Source: DASPWV01 sp046727855 (lineage in GTDB: Bacteria > Acidobacteriota > Vicinamibacteria > Vicinamibacterales > UBA2999). Taken from it: a stretch of DNA of 20,454 bases. The stretch is taken from NCBI GenBank assembly GCA_046727855.1, contig JBKPDL010000196.1, forward strand, positions 1-20,454. The letters are read 5' to 3'. Below are positions 1-8,393 of this stretch, piece by piece. A program made the translations under genes and the position numbers. The notes beneath the pieces were generated by a model that saw only the letters and a list, made by a program, of their open reading frames with translations, was not told the origin of the DNA and did no database searches. Position 1 is the first letter of the stretch. Each line of letters begins with the position of its first letter.

Positions 1-2609
1 TCGATGCGCGCCGTCACCGTGAAGGTGCGCGTGGCGCCGTCGTCGCCGGTGGCGCGCACCACGACATCGGCGCGCGGGCGAAGCGCCGGACCGCTTCCGA
101 CCAGGTCGAACACCTCGCGGCCGGTCAGTCGCACGCTCGCAATCGATTCGCCGGCTTGGAACTCCAATGGCAGCACGCCCATGTTCACGAGGTTGCTGCG
201 ATGAATGCGCTCGAAGCTTTCAGCAATCACCGCACGCACTCCCAGCAGCAGCGTGCCCTTCGCGGCCCAGTCGCGCGACGATCCGGAGCCGTACTCCTTG
301 CCTGCGAGTACGATCAACGGGACGTTGTGCTTCTGATACAACGTCGCCGCGTCGTAAATGCTCATCACCGTCGTGCCCGGCAGATAGGTGGTGACGCCAC
401 CTTCCGTTCCAGGCGCAAGCTGATTGCGCAGCCGCGTGTTGGCGAACGTGCCGCGCACCATGACTTCGTGATTGCCGCGGCGCGCGCCGTAGGAGTTGAA
501 GTCCTTCGGCTCGACCCCGTGCTCGATCAGATACTTCCCCGCCGGGCTGTCCGCGCGAATCGCTCCGGCCGGCGAGATGTGATCCGTTGTGATGCTGTCG
601 CCGAGCACCGCCAACGCACGCGCGCCGGTGATGTCGGCACGCGGCGAGGAGCTCATGCTGAGATTCTCGAGGAAGGGTGGACGCCGGATGTATGTGGAGT
701 CGTCGTGCCACGCAAAACCCGCCCCGGTCGGCACCGGGAGCGCGCGCCAGCGCTCGTCGCCTTCGAACACCTTCGCATACTCCCGCCGGAAGGCGGCATC
801 GCTTACGGCGGCGACCATCGCCTGTTGAACCTCGAGCTCGCTCGGCCAGATGTCTCTGAGGTAAACGGGGCTGCCATCTGTCGACTCGCCTAGGGGCTCG
901 CGCGTAAGGTCGATGTTCATCGTTCCCGCGAGTGCGTAGGCCACGACGAGCGGAGGCGACGCCAGGTAGTTCGCGCGCACGTCCTGCTGAATGCGGCCTT
1001 CGAAGTTGCGGTTGCCGCTCAGCACCGCGCACACGACCAGGCCCCGCTCGCGAACTTCTGCGGCAACTTCGTCGGGAAGCGGTCCGCTGTTCCCAATGCA
1101 CGTCGCGCAGCCGTAGCCAACCAGATTGAAGCCCAATTGATCGAGAAACGGCTGCAGGCCGGCTTTGCCCAGGTAGTCGGTAACGACCTTCGATCCGGGC
1201 GCGAGACTCGTCTTGACCCACGGTTTGCGGCTCAGTCCCTTGGCAACCGCTTTCTTCGCGAGCAGGCCGGCGCCAATCATCACGGTTGGATTCGAGGTGT
1301 TCGTGCAGCTCGTGATCGAGGCGATCACTACCGAGCCGTGGTCGAGCACGGTCTCAGTGGCGACGGCGACGCCGGCGCCGGCCGACGCTGCCCTGACGCC
1401 TTTCTTGAGATCCGGCAGCGCACTCGCAAACGACGCCTTGCCTCTGCCCAGCGAAACGCGATCCTGTGGCCGTCGCGGGCCGGCGAGGCTCGGTTCCACC
1501 GAATCGAGGCTGACTTGCATCGTTTCGCTGTAGATCGGCTCCGGCATGCCGTCGTCGCGGAAGAGGCCCTGCGTGCGCGCATACGCCTCGACAAACTTGA
1601 TGTGATGCGGATCCCGGCCCGTGAGGCGCAGATACTCGAGCGTCATGTGGTCAATCGGGAAGATTGCGACGGTCGCGCCGTACTCCGGACACATGTTGCC
1701 GAGCGTGGCACGGTCGGCAATCGTCAGGTGCTTCAGGCCCGGACCGTAGAACTCCACAAACTTTCCGACCACACCCCGTTTGCGCAACGCCTCAGTAACC
1801 GTCAGCACGAGATCGGTGGCCGTCGTTCCTTCCTTGAGACGGCCCACCAGGTGGCAACCCAACACCGGGGGAATCAGCATCGAGCTCGGTTGCCCGAGCA
1901 TGGCAGCTTCGGCTTCGATACCGCCAACGCCCCATCCGACGACGCCGAGCCCGTTGACCATGGTTGTATGAGAGTCGGTGCCGAAAACGGTGTCGGGGTA
2001 CGCAACGATCTCACCATCGGTGGAGTCGCGCATCACGACACGCGCGAGATATTCGATATTCACCTGGTGCACGATGCCCGTGGACGGCGGCACCACACGG
2101 AAATTGCGGAACGCCTCCTGTGCCCAGCGCAGCAGCATGTAGCGCTCATGATTGCGCTCGTACTCGAGTTCCACGTTGAGATGCAGGGCGTTGGGCGTGC
2201 CGAAGTAATCCACCTGGAACGAGTGGTCGATGACCAGTTCGACCGGCTGGAGCGGATTGACTTTCTGCGGATCGCCGCCAAGGGCCACGATGCCATCGCG
2301 CATCGCCGCCAGATCGACGACGCACGGGACGCCGGTGAAGTCCTGCAGCAGCACGCGTGCAGGCATGAAGGAGATTTCCTTTTGCCGGCCCGCCGCGGGA
2401 TCCCACGACGCCAGCGCGCGGATGTCGTCGGCTTGCACAAACGCGTCGTCTTCGCGGCGAAGCAGATTTTCGAGCAGGATTTTCAGCGAGAAAGGCAGAC
2501 GCGCGACGTGGGGAAACTCTGCCTCGAGTTTCTGCAAGCAATAGATTGAAAACGTTTCTGAACCGGACGTGAGAGAAGTCTTTGTCTTGAGGGTGTCGAG
2601 CGAGGCCAT
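1..2609 (-). CDS. acnA: Aconitate hydratase, AcnA/IRP1 type (3' end cut by window edge)
   Basis: Cytoplasmic TCA-cycle enzyme that isomerises citrate to isocitrate with a [4Fe-4S] cluster. An open frame runs from the ATG at 2609 to the left edge without a stop, giving 869 codons; family members are about 890-910 residues, so only the extreme C-terminus is missing. The cluster cysteines are in frame: SCTNTSNP has Cys435 (codon 1307-1305) and GYGCATCIGNSG has Cys501 and Cys504, the same numbering as E. coli AcnA. GTDSHTTMVNG lies near residue 200, and the substrate-binding EYGSGSSRDWAAKG segment lies near the visible C-terminal part. There is no strong Shine-Dalgarno; only a weak GTGAG precedes the ATG. 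A palindrome and a tandem-repeat block sit upstream. It follows the barrel gene on the same strand after a 125-nt gap, so read-through from that operon or its own promoter are both possible. Identity is very secure; whether its role is purely metabolic or also RNA-binding cannot be told. Confidence 0.97.
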   Translation of the reverse strand, partial: MASLDTLKTKTSLTSGSETFSIYCLQKLEAEFPHVARLPFSLKILLENLLRREDDAFVQADDIRALASWDPAAGRQKEISFMPARVLLQDFTGVPCVVDLAAMRDGIVALGGDPQKVNPLQPVELVIDHSFQVDYFGTPNALHLNVELEYERNHERYMLLRWAQEAFRNFRVVPPSTGIVHQVNIEYLARVVMRDSTDGEIVAYPDTVFGTDSHTTMVNGLGVVGWGVGGIEAEAAMLGQPSSMLIPPVLGCHLVGRLKEGTTATDLVLTVTEALRKRGVVGKFVEFYGPGLKHLTIADRATLGNMCPEYGATVAIFPIDHMTLEYLRLTGRDPHHIKFVEAYARTQGLFRDDGMPEPIYSETMQVSLDSVEPSLAGPRRPQDRVSLGRGKASFASALPDLKKGVRAASAGAGVAVATETVLDHGSVVIASITSCTNTSNPTVMIGAGLLAKKAVAKGLSRKPWVKTSLAPGSKVVTDYLGKAGLQPFLDQLGFNLVGYGCATCIGNSGPLPDEVAAEVRERGLVVCAVLSGNRNFEGRIQQDVRANYLASPPLVVAYALAGTMNIDLTREPLGESTDGSPVYLRDIWPSELEVQQAMVAAVSDAAFRREYAKVFEGDERWRALPVPTGAGFAWHDDSTYIRRPPFLENLSMSSSPRADITGARALAVLGDSITTDHISPAGAIRADSPAGKYLIEHGVEPKDFNSYGARRGNHEVMVRGTFANTRLRNQLAPGTEGGVTTYLPGTTVMSIYDAATLYQKHNVPLIVLAGKEYGSGSSRDWAAKGTLLLGVRAVIAESFERIHRSNLVNMGVLPLEFQAGESIASVRLTGREVFDLVGSGPALRPRADVVVRATGDDGATRTFTVTARI

Positions 2610-2624
2610 GATCTCACGATCATA

Positions 2625-2636
2625 GATCACGTGATC
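2625..2636. promoter_or_regulatory. 12-bp perfect palindrome just upstream of aconitase start
   Basis: The sequence GATCACGTGATC is its own reverse complement and ends 15 nt before the aconitase ATG. A related half, GATCTCACGATC, lies immediately closer to the start (2610-2621). A symmetric site this near the start codon could be an operator for a dimeric repressor acting on aconitase. No regulator is identified and no -35/-10 pair is obvious nearby, so the role is inference only. Confidence 0.35.
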
Positions 2637-2649
2637 GCTCACGGGGGGG

Positions 2650-2726
2650 CCTGACGGGGTTCCTGACGGGGGTTCCTGACGGGGGTCCCTGACGGGGGTT
2701 CCTTACATGGGTTCCTCACATGGGTT
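2650..2726. repeat. 13-nt tandem repeat block (six units) between barrel gene and aconitase
   Basis: Six adjoining units follow the pattern CCTGACGGGGGTT, at 2650-2661 (12 nt, one G short), 2662-2674, 2675-2687, 2688-2700, 2701-2713 and 2714-2726. The first four are nearly identical; the last two share a variant core (TTACATGGG and TCACATGGG). A partial unit continues to 2733 and touches the stop codon of the barrel gene at 2735. A run of seven G precedes the array at 2643-2649. On the minus strand the unit reads GTCAGGAACCCCC. The period is not a multiple of three and no reading frame uses it. It looks like an intergenic minisatellite, which together with the palindrome fills the 2610-2734 gap. 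Confidence 0.85.
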
Positions 2727-2734
2727 AGGGGTTC

Positions 2735-3427
2735 CTAAAACCCGACGAAACCAAAGACGTTCAACACCGGGAACGTGCGCGTTTCGTCGGCGATGTCGAT
2801 GCCGCCATTGCGGACCCTCAGGAGGACCTCCGTGCGCAGCCCGGCCGCGCGGTGTGCAGCGTCGCCGCCACGCAGCCAATACCGCACACCGCCGCCCACG
2901 TTGATGACCTGGCCGGTCTCGAGCTTGACGCGATCTTCGTAGAGCTGCCGCAGGTAGCCGCCGCCTGCGGTCACATACGGCCTTGCATGGCTGCCGAACC
3001 CCAGCCTGGAAAGCTGCCAGACGACGCTCGCGTCGAGCGTGTATTGCGACACGCGCTCGTCGGACAGGGTGACCGGTGACGCTTCCTGATCGGCGGTGAT
3101 GTCAACGGCAAGACGCGGATGCGAGTAGGCGCTGCCAAACTCGATGGCAAGCGTGCGTGTCAATGCGTAACCAATGCGTGCCTCGAATCCCGGCGCGTGC
3201 GCAAACGATGCATCGGCAGCGAACAGCGTGAACGATCCCGGCGTCAGCGTTCCGGTTTCGTTGCGGCGCAGCGTCGCCGTGTTGCCGCCAATCGCATAGC
3301 CGCTCAGCCAAGTGAGGCCAGCGGACACGGCGAATCGATGGGCGCGCGGCGCCGGATCAGAATCTTGAGCCGCGGCGTCAACCGTCACGGCGACGATCGC
3401 AACCGAAACGAACAACGCGCGCGTCAT
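2735..3427 (-). CDS. Outer-membrane beta-barrel protein
   Basis: A 230-residue exported protein. A signal peptide covers about residues 1-20 (hydrophobic core, then DAAAQD). The mature part alternates polar and hydrophobic residues in short strands rich in Gly, Tyr and aromatics, for example RIGYALTRTLAIEFGSAYS and ARPYVTAGGGYLRQLY, and ends in Phe (VFGFVGF), as expected for recognition by the BAM machinery. The size and pattern fit an eight-stranded OmpW/OmpA-barrel-like protein, but I cannot assign a specific family. Its ATG overlaps the TGA of the upstream matrixin gene (ATGA), which implies translational coupling. It is the last gene of the lpxD-to-barrel operon; its function is unknown, perhaps a surface partner for the secreted protease upstream. 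Confidence 0.72.
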   Translation of the reverse strand: MTRALFVSVAIVAVTVDAAAQDSDPAPRAHRFAVSAGLTWLSGYAIGGNTATLRRNETGTLTPGSFTLFAADASFAHAPGFEARIGYALTRTLAIEFGSAYSHPRLAVDITADQEASPVTLSDERVSQYTLDASVVWQLSRLGFGSHARPYVTAGGGYLRQLYEDRVKLETGQVINVGGGVRYWLRGGDAAHRAAGLRTEVLLRVRNGGIDIADETRTFPVLNVFGFVGF

Positions 3428-4416
3428 TTCGGATTCACGGAAATCTCGATCGGCCCCACACCGCCGCCGCGCGGAACAGCCGTCAACCGGCCGCCATACT
3501 TGACGCGAAAATTCACGTCCACAGGTCTCGTGAAAAAACCGTCTACGTCGACGTCGTCGAGCGGCTCGGCGCGTACCACGTACACACCTTCGGGAAGGCC
3601 GGCGATCACGAATTCGCCGCGATCGTTGAGCGCGAAGCTGCCGACGATCTCACCAGTCTGCATGTTGAACGCGGCCACATGCGCCCCGAATACACCAGAC
3701 CCGTTCTTGACGACGGTGCCGCTGATGCTGCCGTGCTCGTCGAAAAAGCCGGCGGCTGGATAGAGCTCGCTGATGCCGGCAATGTCATCCGACTGGAGGA
3801 CGCGATCGGCGATCGAACCGGCCGACATCGCGATTGGAAACATCACCGCGCCCGATCCCACGACGCGTCGCCCACCGGCCACCATCTCGGTTTCGCCGAG
3901 CGCGGAGTGACCAAGGCCAAGAAGATGACCAATTTCGTGTAGCGCAACGGATTCCAGATCGACGCGCCCGGGCTCGCCAGCCGCCGCGGTCGACCAGGTG
4001 AACCGCGTGTTGAAAAAGATGTCCGCTTCGATGATTTCGCCGGTGTTACCGTCGAGCAGAAAGCTGGTCGAGCCGAGCACACGTTCGAGATCCGGGCGAT
4101 CCAGGAAGCCGAGCGTGGTGCGGCCATCTTCGAAACCGGGCGGGACGATTGTGGTGCCCTGAAATTGCGCCCTCACCGTGGCCGTCGTCACGCGTTGCCA
4201 CGTGCCGAACGCGCGCCCAATCGCGGCGACGAGCGAGTCGACTGGAACTTCCGCGGTTCCGCGATCGGTCACGAAGTAACGAATCGGCAGCTGGTTCCAT
4301 TTCACCGATACCGTCCTGTTGCCGATGAGGACGCCGTATTTGAGGTACGCGAATGCGGGGCGTGGCGAACCGGCGGCGACGAGGACGATGAGGGCGAGCG
4401 TGAGGACGCGTCTCAA
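3424..4416 (-). CDS. Secreted matrixin-like zinc metalloprotease with C-terminal regulatory-like beta domain
   Basis: A 330-residue exported protease. Residues 1-23 form a signal peptide ending in AFA. The catalytic domain carries the zinc-binding motif HEIGHLLGLGHS at 160-171 (three His ligands, Glu161 as base), a Met-turn candidate in VMFPIAMS (192-197), and the matrixin-type closing helix DDIAGISELYP (211-220). Residues about 228-285 (GSISGTVVKNGSGVFGAHVAAF to LPEGVYVVRAEP) match the pattern of a carboxypeptidase-regulatory-like (transthyretin-type) domain, often found in cell-surface proteins. The chosen start is TTG at 4416, which overlaps the upstream TGA (TTGA) and gives a complete signal peptide. 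The stop overlaps the barrel gene start. The protein presumably cleaves peptides in the periplasm or outside the cell; the substrate is unknown. There is no obvious cysteine-switch propeptide. Confidence 0.88.
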   Translation of the reverse strand: MRRVLTLALIVLVAAGSPRPAFAYLKYGVLIGNRTVSVKWNQLPIRYFVTDRGTAEVPVDSLVAAIGRAFGTWQRVTTATVRAQFQGTTIVPPGFEDGRTTLGFLDRPDLERVLGSTSFLLDGNTGEIIEADIFFNTRFTWSTAAAGEPGRVDLESVALHEIGHLLGLGHSALGETEMVAGGRRVVGSGAVMFPIAMSAGSIADRVLQSDDIAGISELYPAAGFFDEHGSISGTVVKNGSGVFGAHVAAFNMQTGEIVGSFALNDRGEFVIAGLPEGVYVVRAEPLDDVDVDGFFTRPVDVNFRVKYGGRLTAVPRGGGVGPIEISVNPK

Positions 4417-4979
4417 CGGCGTCTTCCAGGCGCACCTAGCGGCGCGCCACGACCTGAAACGCTTTGGATTTCCGCGGCAAAGGCGTCGAGCGTCAGCGCG
4501 CGGCGATCGGCAGCGCCGCGAATGACGCGACCAGCCGCGCTGGCCTTGAGCGGCGCCGGCGTGACGAGCGCGGTGCCCGCTCGAGAATCGATGGCAACCC
4601 GGAACACGCCTTGAGTCAGGCCGACGATCGACGGCATCACCGGTCCCGTCGATCCGAGGAAGAGAACCACAAGATCGCCTTCACGCAGCACGGGGACACC
4701 AGGCAGCACGTTGACGAAGCCACCCGCCTCACCGCCAGGAAGACGAATCGTGACGTGCTCGCCGAGATCGCCCTTAAAGTAGCGCAGCCCATCGAGCGAG
4801 ACGATGCTCTCGATCGCGCGGCGATCCGAGGTCCAGCGGCCGCGCACTTCCGCAACCCGCGCATACACCACAGCGGTTGCCTCGTCGACGATCTCTTCGA
4901 ACGTGACAGGCGTCAGGGTGAGCGCGTGGGCAGGAACGGCGAGCGCGACGGCAATTAGAAAAGCGGCGAGTCGACTCAT
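4413..4979 (-). CDS. Small exported protein of unknown function, coupled to matrixin gene
   Basis: A 188-residue protein with a clear signal peptide (residues 1-19, ending AHA). The mature part begins LTLTPVTFEEIVDEATAVVYARV and contains a compact beta-rich segment (about 45-110) with FKGDLGEHVTIRLPGGEAGG followed by VLPGVPVLREGDLVVLFL. Exported proteins with this KG...VRxPGG...GxPxFxxGExVVLFL pattern recur in my memory next to matrixin-like proteases, but I know of no named function. The C-terminus is Arg/Gly-rich (GRGAPLGAPGRRR). Its ATG overlaps the lpxB stop, and its TGA overlaps the TTG start of the protease, so synthesis of the two is probably tied. It could be a chaperone, inhibitor or substrate of the protease; this is inference only. 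Confidence 0.75.
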   Translation of the reverse strand: MSRLAAFLIAVALAVPAHALTLTPVTFEEIVDEATAVVYARVAEVRGRWTSDRRAIESIVSLDGLRYFKGDLGEHVTIRLPGGEAGGFVNVLPGVPVLREGDLVVLFLGSTGPVMPSIVGLTQGVFRVAIDSRAGTALVTPAPLKASAAGRVIRGAADRRALTLDAFAAEIQSVSGRGAPLGAPGRRR

Positions 4980-6109
4980 GTTGATTTGCTGGCTACTTCC
5001 AGAATTGCGACGGCAGCGCGGCTGCTGGCACCAGGACCACCGAGCTTTTCGCGCACCGTGGCCAACTGCTCCTTCATCTCGGCCACGCGCGCCGCATTCG
5101 TCAGCAGATCGATGGTTTCACGCGCAACCGCGTCGGGCGTGCACGCTTCCTGAATCAGCTCCTCGACCACGCGCTCGCCGGCAACCAGATTGACCATGCT
5201 GTAGTTCGAAACACGCACCAACGGCTTCCCTAACTTGTAGGTCAGCGGCGAGAGACGATATACGACTACCATCGGCTTGTCGTGCAGCGCCGCCTGCACC
5301 GTGGCGGTGCCCGACGCCGTCACCACGGTGTCACACGCCGCCAGCACGTCGTCGGTTCGTCCCTCGACAACGCGTACAGTTGCGCCAACGCCGTGGAAGG
5401 GCGCGAAGAACGAGTCGACAAGGTGCGGCGCCCGCGCCACGATGAACTGCGTGCCGCGAACGGCAGACGTGATACGCGGGACCGCGGCAGCGAGGGTCGG
5501 CACGAGCCGGTTCAACTCGTTGGCTCGACTGCCGGGAAGAAGCGCGACAACCGGTTTGGCCGTATCGAGATCCACGCTCTTCAGAAAGGCGTCGCGTGAC
5601 GTCGTGGTGGTGGCGAGATCGATCAAGGGATGCCCGACGAACCGCACGTCGACGCCTTCCCGTTGATAGAGCTCTTCTTCGAACGGAAAAATCGGCAGCA
5701 CGCGATCGACCATCGTTTTCATCGTCTGCATCCGTCCGGGACGCCACGCCCAGAGTTGCGGGCTGACGTAATACACAATGGGCACGCCCAGACGACGTAC
5801 GGCGGTCATGAGACGGAAGTTGAAATCAGGGTAGTCGATGAGAACGAGAACGTCGGGCCGTTCGCGCTCGGCTGCCTCGACCAGCCGGCGATACATCGCG
5901 TAGGAATCGGGCAACACGCGCAGCGCTTCGACCAGACCAGTCACGGCAAGGCCGTGAAAATCGCCGATCGCGCGCCCACCCGCCGCGCGAAACCGGTCGC
6001 CGCCCAGACCGAAGACGTCGACGCAGGGATCGTGCGCCCGGAGAGCGTCGATCAATGCACCGGCGTACAGATCGCCGGACGTCTCGCCGCACGACAACAT
6101 CACCCGCAT
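4976..6109 (-). CDS. lpxB: Lipid-A-disaccharide synthase LpxB
   Basis: A membrane-associated cytoplasmic glycosyltransferase (family GT19) that joins UDP-2,3-diacylglucosamine and lipid X to make lipid A disaccharide. Its 377 residues are normal for the family. Diagnostic segments are the N-terminal SCGETSGD (6-13), IDYPDFNF (91-98), YYVSPQLWAWRPGR (113-126), FVGHPLID (157-164), the donor-loop-like LLPGSRANEL (190-199) and ASGTATVQAAL with NLVAGERVVEELIQ nearer the C-terminus. The ATG lies one base after the stop of the M16 pseudopeptidase, and the stop overlaps the next gene start (ATGA). LpxD is in the same operon, but lpxA, lpxC and fabZ are not in the window. Confidence 0.96.
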   Translation of the reverse strand: MRVMLSCGETSGDLYAGALIDALRAHDPCVDVFGLGGDRFRAAGGRAIGDFHGLAVTGLVEALRVLPDSYAMYRRLVEAAERERPDVLVLIDYPDFNFRLMTAVRRLGVPIVYYVSPQLWAWRPGRMQTMKTMVDRVLPIFPFEEELYQREGVDVRFVGHPLIDLATTTTSRDAFLKSVDLDTAKPVVALLPGSRANELNRLVPTLAAAVPRITSAVRGTQFIVARAPHLVDSFFAPFHGVGATVRVVEGRTDDVLAACDTVVTASGTATVQAALHDKPMVVVYRLSPLTYKLGKPLVRVSNYSMVNLVAGERVVEELIQEACTPDAVARETIDLLTNAARVAEMKEQLATVREKLGGPGASSRAAVAILEVASKST

Positions 6110-6110
6110 G

Positions 6111-8393
6111 TCAACGCGGCTTGGCGAACAGTTCGGCTGAAATGACGGGATTCACCTGCACGTTCGTGAGTTGCCGCTCGAGCATCACCATGCCGCCGCG
6201 CATGACCGCGCCTTTGAACGGCAGGCTCACGCCGTCGACTGTGCGGTAGTCGGAGAATACTTCTTCGGTCGCGCGCGGGGTTGCCTCGTTGGGCAGACGC
6301 GTTTCGTATGCGAGCTTCACCACCGAGGCGGTCTGCGGATCGATATGCAGCCGCACCTCGGGACTCTCTTCACTTGAAAGCGCAATGACTTTGAGCGCAC
6401 GGCCCTCGAAGCCCTCCTCTTTGACAAGGCGCGCCTTGAGCTTTCCCGTCGCCGCGCCGAGCAGAAGCTGCAGGACATCGCGCTTCGCGCTTGCGGCAAA
6501 CTCGGCCAGCATTTCGGGAGGCGCGTCGCGAATGCCGCCCGGATCCTTGACCCACGCCTTTCCGTCGGCATACACCTGCACTACCGACGCGTCGGGAAGT
6601 TGCGCATCAACCCGCATCCGGCTCGGATATTCGACGTACGTCTTTGTCTTCGCGGAAACCTTGCCGTTTGGTGTCATCAACGTGGTGTCCGCGTCGGCCA
6701 CGATGGACTTCACCTTGCTGAGCGTGTCGACACCTCCGCGTGCGGCCACGGCTTTCTTCACGAGCTGGTCGGCGTCTGATATCTCACTCGGTACGGAAGC
6801 CGGCTTGTCCTGATAAGCAGCGATCGGTGAAGCAGAAACGAGCGGCGACTTGGAGCCGCCAGAGACAACCTGGCCCGGACGCACGCTGATGCGCGATCCG
6901 CGTTTCAGATCGGCCGCGAGCAGATCGACTTGATCGATCGGAATGCGCTCGTATTCGGCGAATCCAACACCTTTCAGATCGTTGATGAAGGCCGAGCCAT
7001 TGCCCACGAGCACAACGGCGAGCCGGTCGGGCCGAAAATACCCGCGCGCGACCCGCTGAATGTCATCGGGTGTCACACTGAGGGTCCGCTCACGGTAGTT
7101 CTGCAGCTCCTCGAGCGGAAGCTCGTAAAACAGTTGATTGAGCACCTGCGTGGCAATCGCATCGGGCGTTTCGACGGTGAGCGGGAAGTGGCCCACCATG
7201 TAGTTCTGGGCGCTTCCGAGCTCGCTCTCGTACACGCGCTCGCGCTGCAGGCGCATGACTTCGTCCACGATGACGCGCAGCGTTTCTGCGGTCGCGCTCG
7301 ATCGCGTGTCGGTCTCCGCGACGATGCCGCCCGCGGTTTTGTAGGTGTCGAGGTCCGCTGATGCGCCGTAGGTCAGCCCGCGCTGCGAACGCAGCACCTG
7401 CTGCAGCCGATTGGCGCCTTCGCCGCCGAGAATCTTGACGGCCTGATCGAGCGCCGCATAGTCGTTGTGCTTGCGGGGAATGCCGATCTGGCCAACGCGA
7501 ATTTCGGTCTGCACGGCGTCAGGTTTGTCGATGATCACCACGCGTTTGGTCGCCGGCGGCGGATCGATCGGCCTGAACGCCGGCACATCGCCTTGTGCCC
7601 AGTCGCCGAACGTCTGTTGCACGCCGGCCAGGGCGTCGGCCGGGCTCACGTCACCGACAATCGCCAGCAGCGCGTTGTTCGGGACGTAAAAGCGGCGGTG
7701 GAACTCGATGAAGTCCTGGCGCTGCAGCGAGGCCAGAGATTCGGTGGTGCCGCTGCCGGGCAATCCGTAAGGATGGAAGCCGTAGATCAGACGATCGATG
7801 ACCTGACTGGCGAGGTTGTCCGGATCTTCCGCCGCCACCTTGAGCGATGAGATGGCCTGCTGGCGCTGGCGTTCGATCTCCTCGGCCGCGAAGGTCGGGC
7901 GCCGCACGACGTCGGCCATCAACTGCAAGCCGAGCGTGAGGCTGTCCTTCATCACCACCGTGCTGACGTAGGTCAAATCGGTGCCGGCGCCGGTGCTGAG
8001 GATGCCGCCGGCGAAATCGATCGTGTCGGCAATCTGTTCCGCAGTGCGGCCGGCAGCGCCCTGATCGAGGAGCGACGCGGTCAACATCGCCAGTCCCAGC
8101 TTTTCCTTCGGATCCATCGCTGCGCCGGCACGCACGATCATGCGGACGCTCACCGCGGGCTGCTCGTGATGGCTGACCAGGACGACCTTCAGCCCGTTGG
8201 GCAGTGTCTTGAGTTCGTACGGCGGGAAGTGAATCGGTCGGGCAGCGAGAGGTCGCGGCGGATTCTCGCTCGGCCAGGACCGCGTTTGCCCGCTCCCGCT
8301 GGCCGCGAGCATGGTCACGCTGACGATGGTCAGGAGGAGGACACGGGTCTGCCCTGAGCGGGCGCACTGACCGATGCGAGTCGAAGGGGTCAT
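6111..8393 (-). CDS. M16-family pseudopeptidase subunit with R/Y pair and C-terminal LolA-like domain
   Basis: A 760-residue exported protein. An N-terminal signal region (about 15-36) precedes two M16 domains (about 55-490). Where the partner subunit has HLFEH, this protein reads MLTAS (Met103, Ala106, Ser107), so the zinc site is lost. It keeps the substrate-binding pair typical of the non-catalytic half of M16B heterodimers: Arg335 and Tyr342 in VLRSQRGLTYG. After a linker (about 491-538) follows a domain of about 220 residues (539-760) that resembles the lipoprotein-carrier/sigma-E-regulator fold (LolA, LppX, RseB type) in length and strand pattern, for example VEYPSRMRVD, VYADGKAWVK and SDYRTVDGVSLPF. 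The start codon overlaps the stop of the catalytic subunit (ATGA). Likely periplasmic. The M16 assignment is firm; the LolA-like assignment is moderate. Confidence 0.88.
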   Translation of the reverse strand: MTPSTRIGQCARSGQTRVLLLTIVSVTMLAASGSGQTRSWPSENPPRPLAARPIHFPPYELKTLPNGLKVVLVSHHEQPAVSVRMIVRAGAAMDPKEKLGLAMLTASLLDQGAAGRTAEQIADTIDFAGGILSTGAGTDLTYVSTVVMKDSLTLGLQLMADVVRRPTFAAEEIERQRQQAISSLKVAAEDPDNLASQVIDRLIYGFHPYGLPGSGTTESLASLQRQDFIEFHRRFYVPNNALLAIVGDVSPADALAGVQQTFGDWAQGDVPAFRPIDPPPATKRVVIIDKPDAVQTEIRVGQIGIPRKHNDYAALDQAVKILGGEGANRLQQVLRSQRGLTYGASADLDTYKTAGGIVAETDTRSSATAETLRVIVDEVMRLQRERVYESELGSAQNYMVGHFPLTVETPDAIATQVLNQLFYELPLEELQNYRERTLSVTPDDIQRVARGYFRPDRLAVVLVGNGSAFINDLKGVGFAEYERIPIDQVDLLAADLKRGSRISVRPGQVVSGGSKSPLVSASPIAAYQDKPASVPSEISDADQLVKKAVAARGGVDTLSKVKSIVADADTTLMTPNGKVSAKTKTYVEYPSRMRVDAQLPDASVVQVYADGKAWVKDPGGIRDAPPEMLAEFAASAKRDVLQLLLGAATGKLKARLVKEEGFEGRALKVIALSSEESPEVRLHIDPQTASVVKLAYETRLPNEATPRATEEVFSDYRTVDGVSLPFKGAVMRGGMVMLERQLTNVQVNPVISAELFAKPR

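Noticed and set aside
1137..2549. Plus-strand open frame of about 470 codons
   Set aside because: It is antisense to aconitase, which has all its cluster cysteines in frame; the plus-strand translation shows no motif.
2643..2733. CRISPR-like array
   Set aside because: Units are 13 nt and directly adjacent with no spacers, and no cas genes are present.
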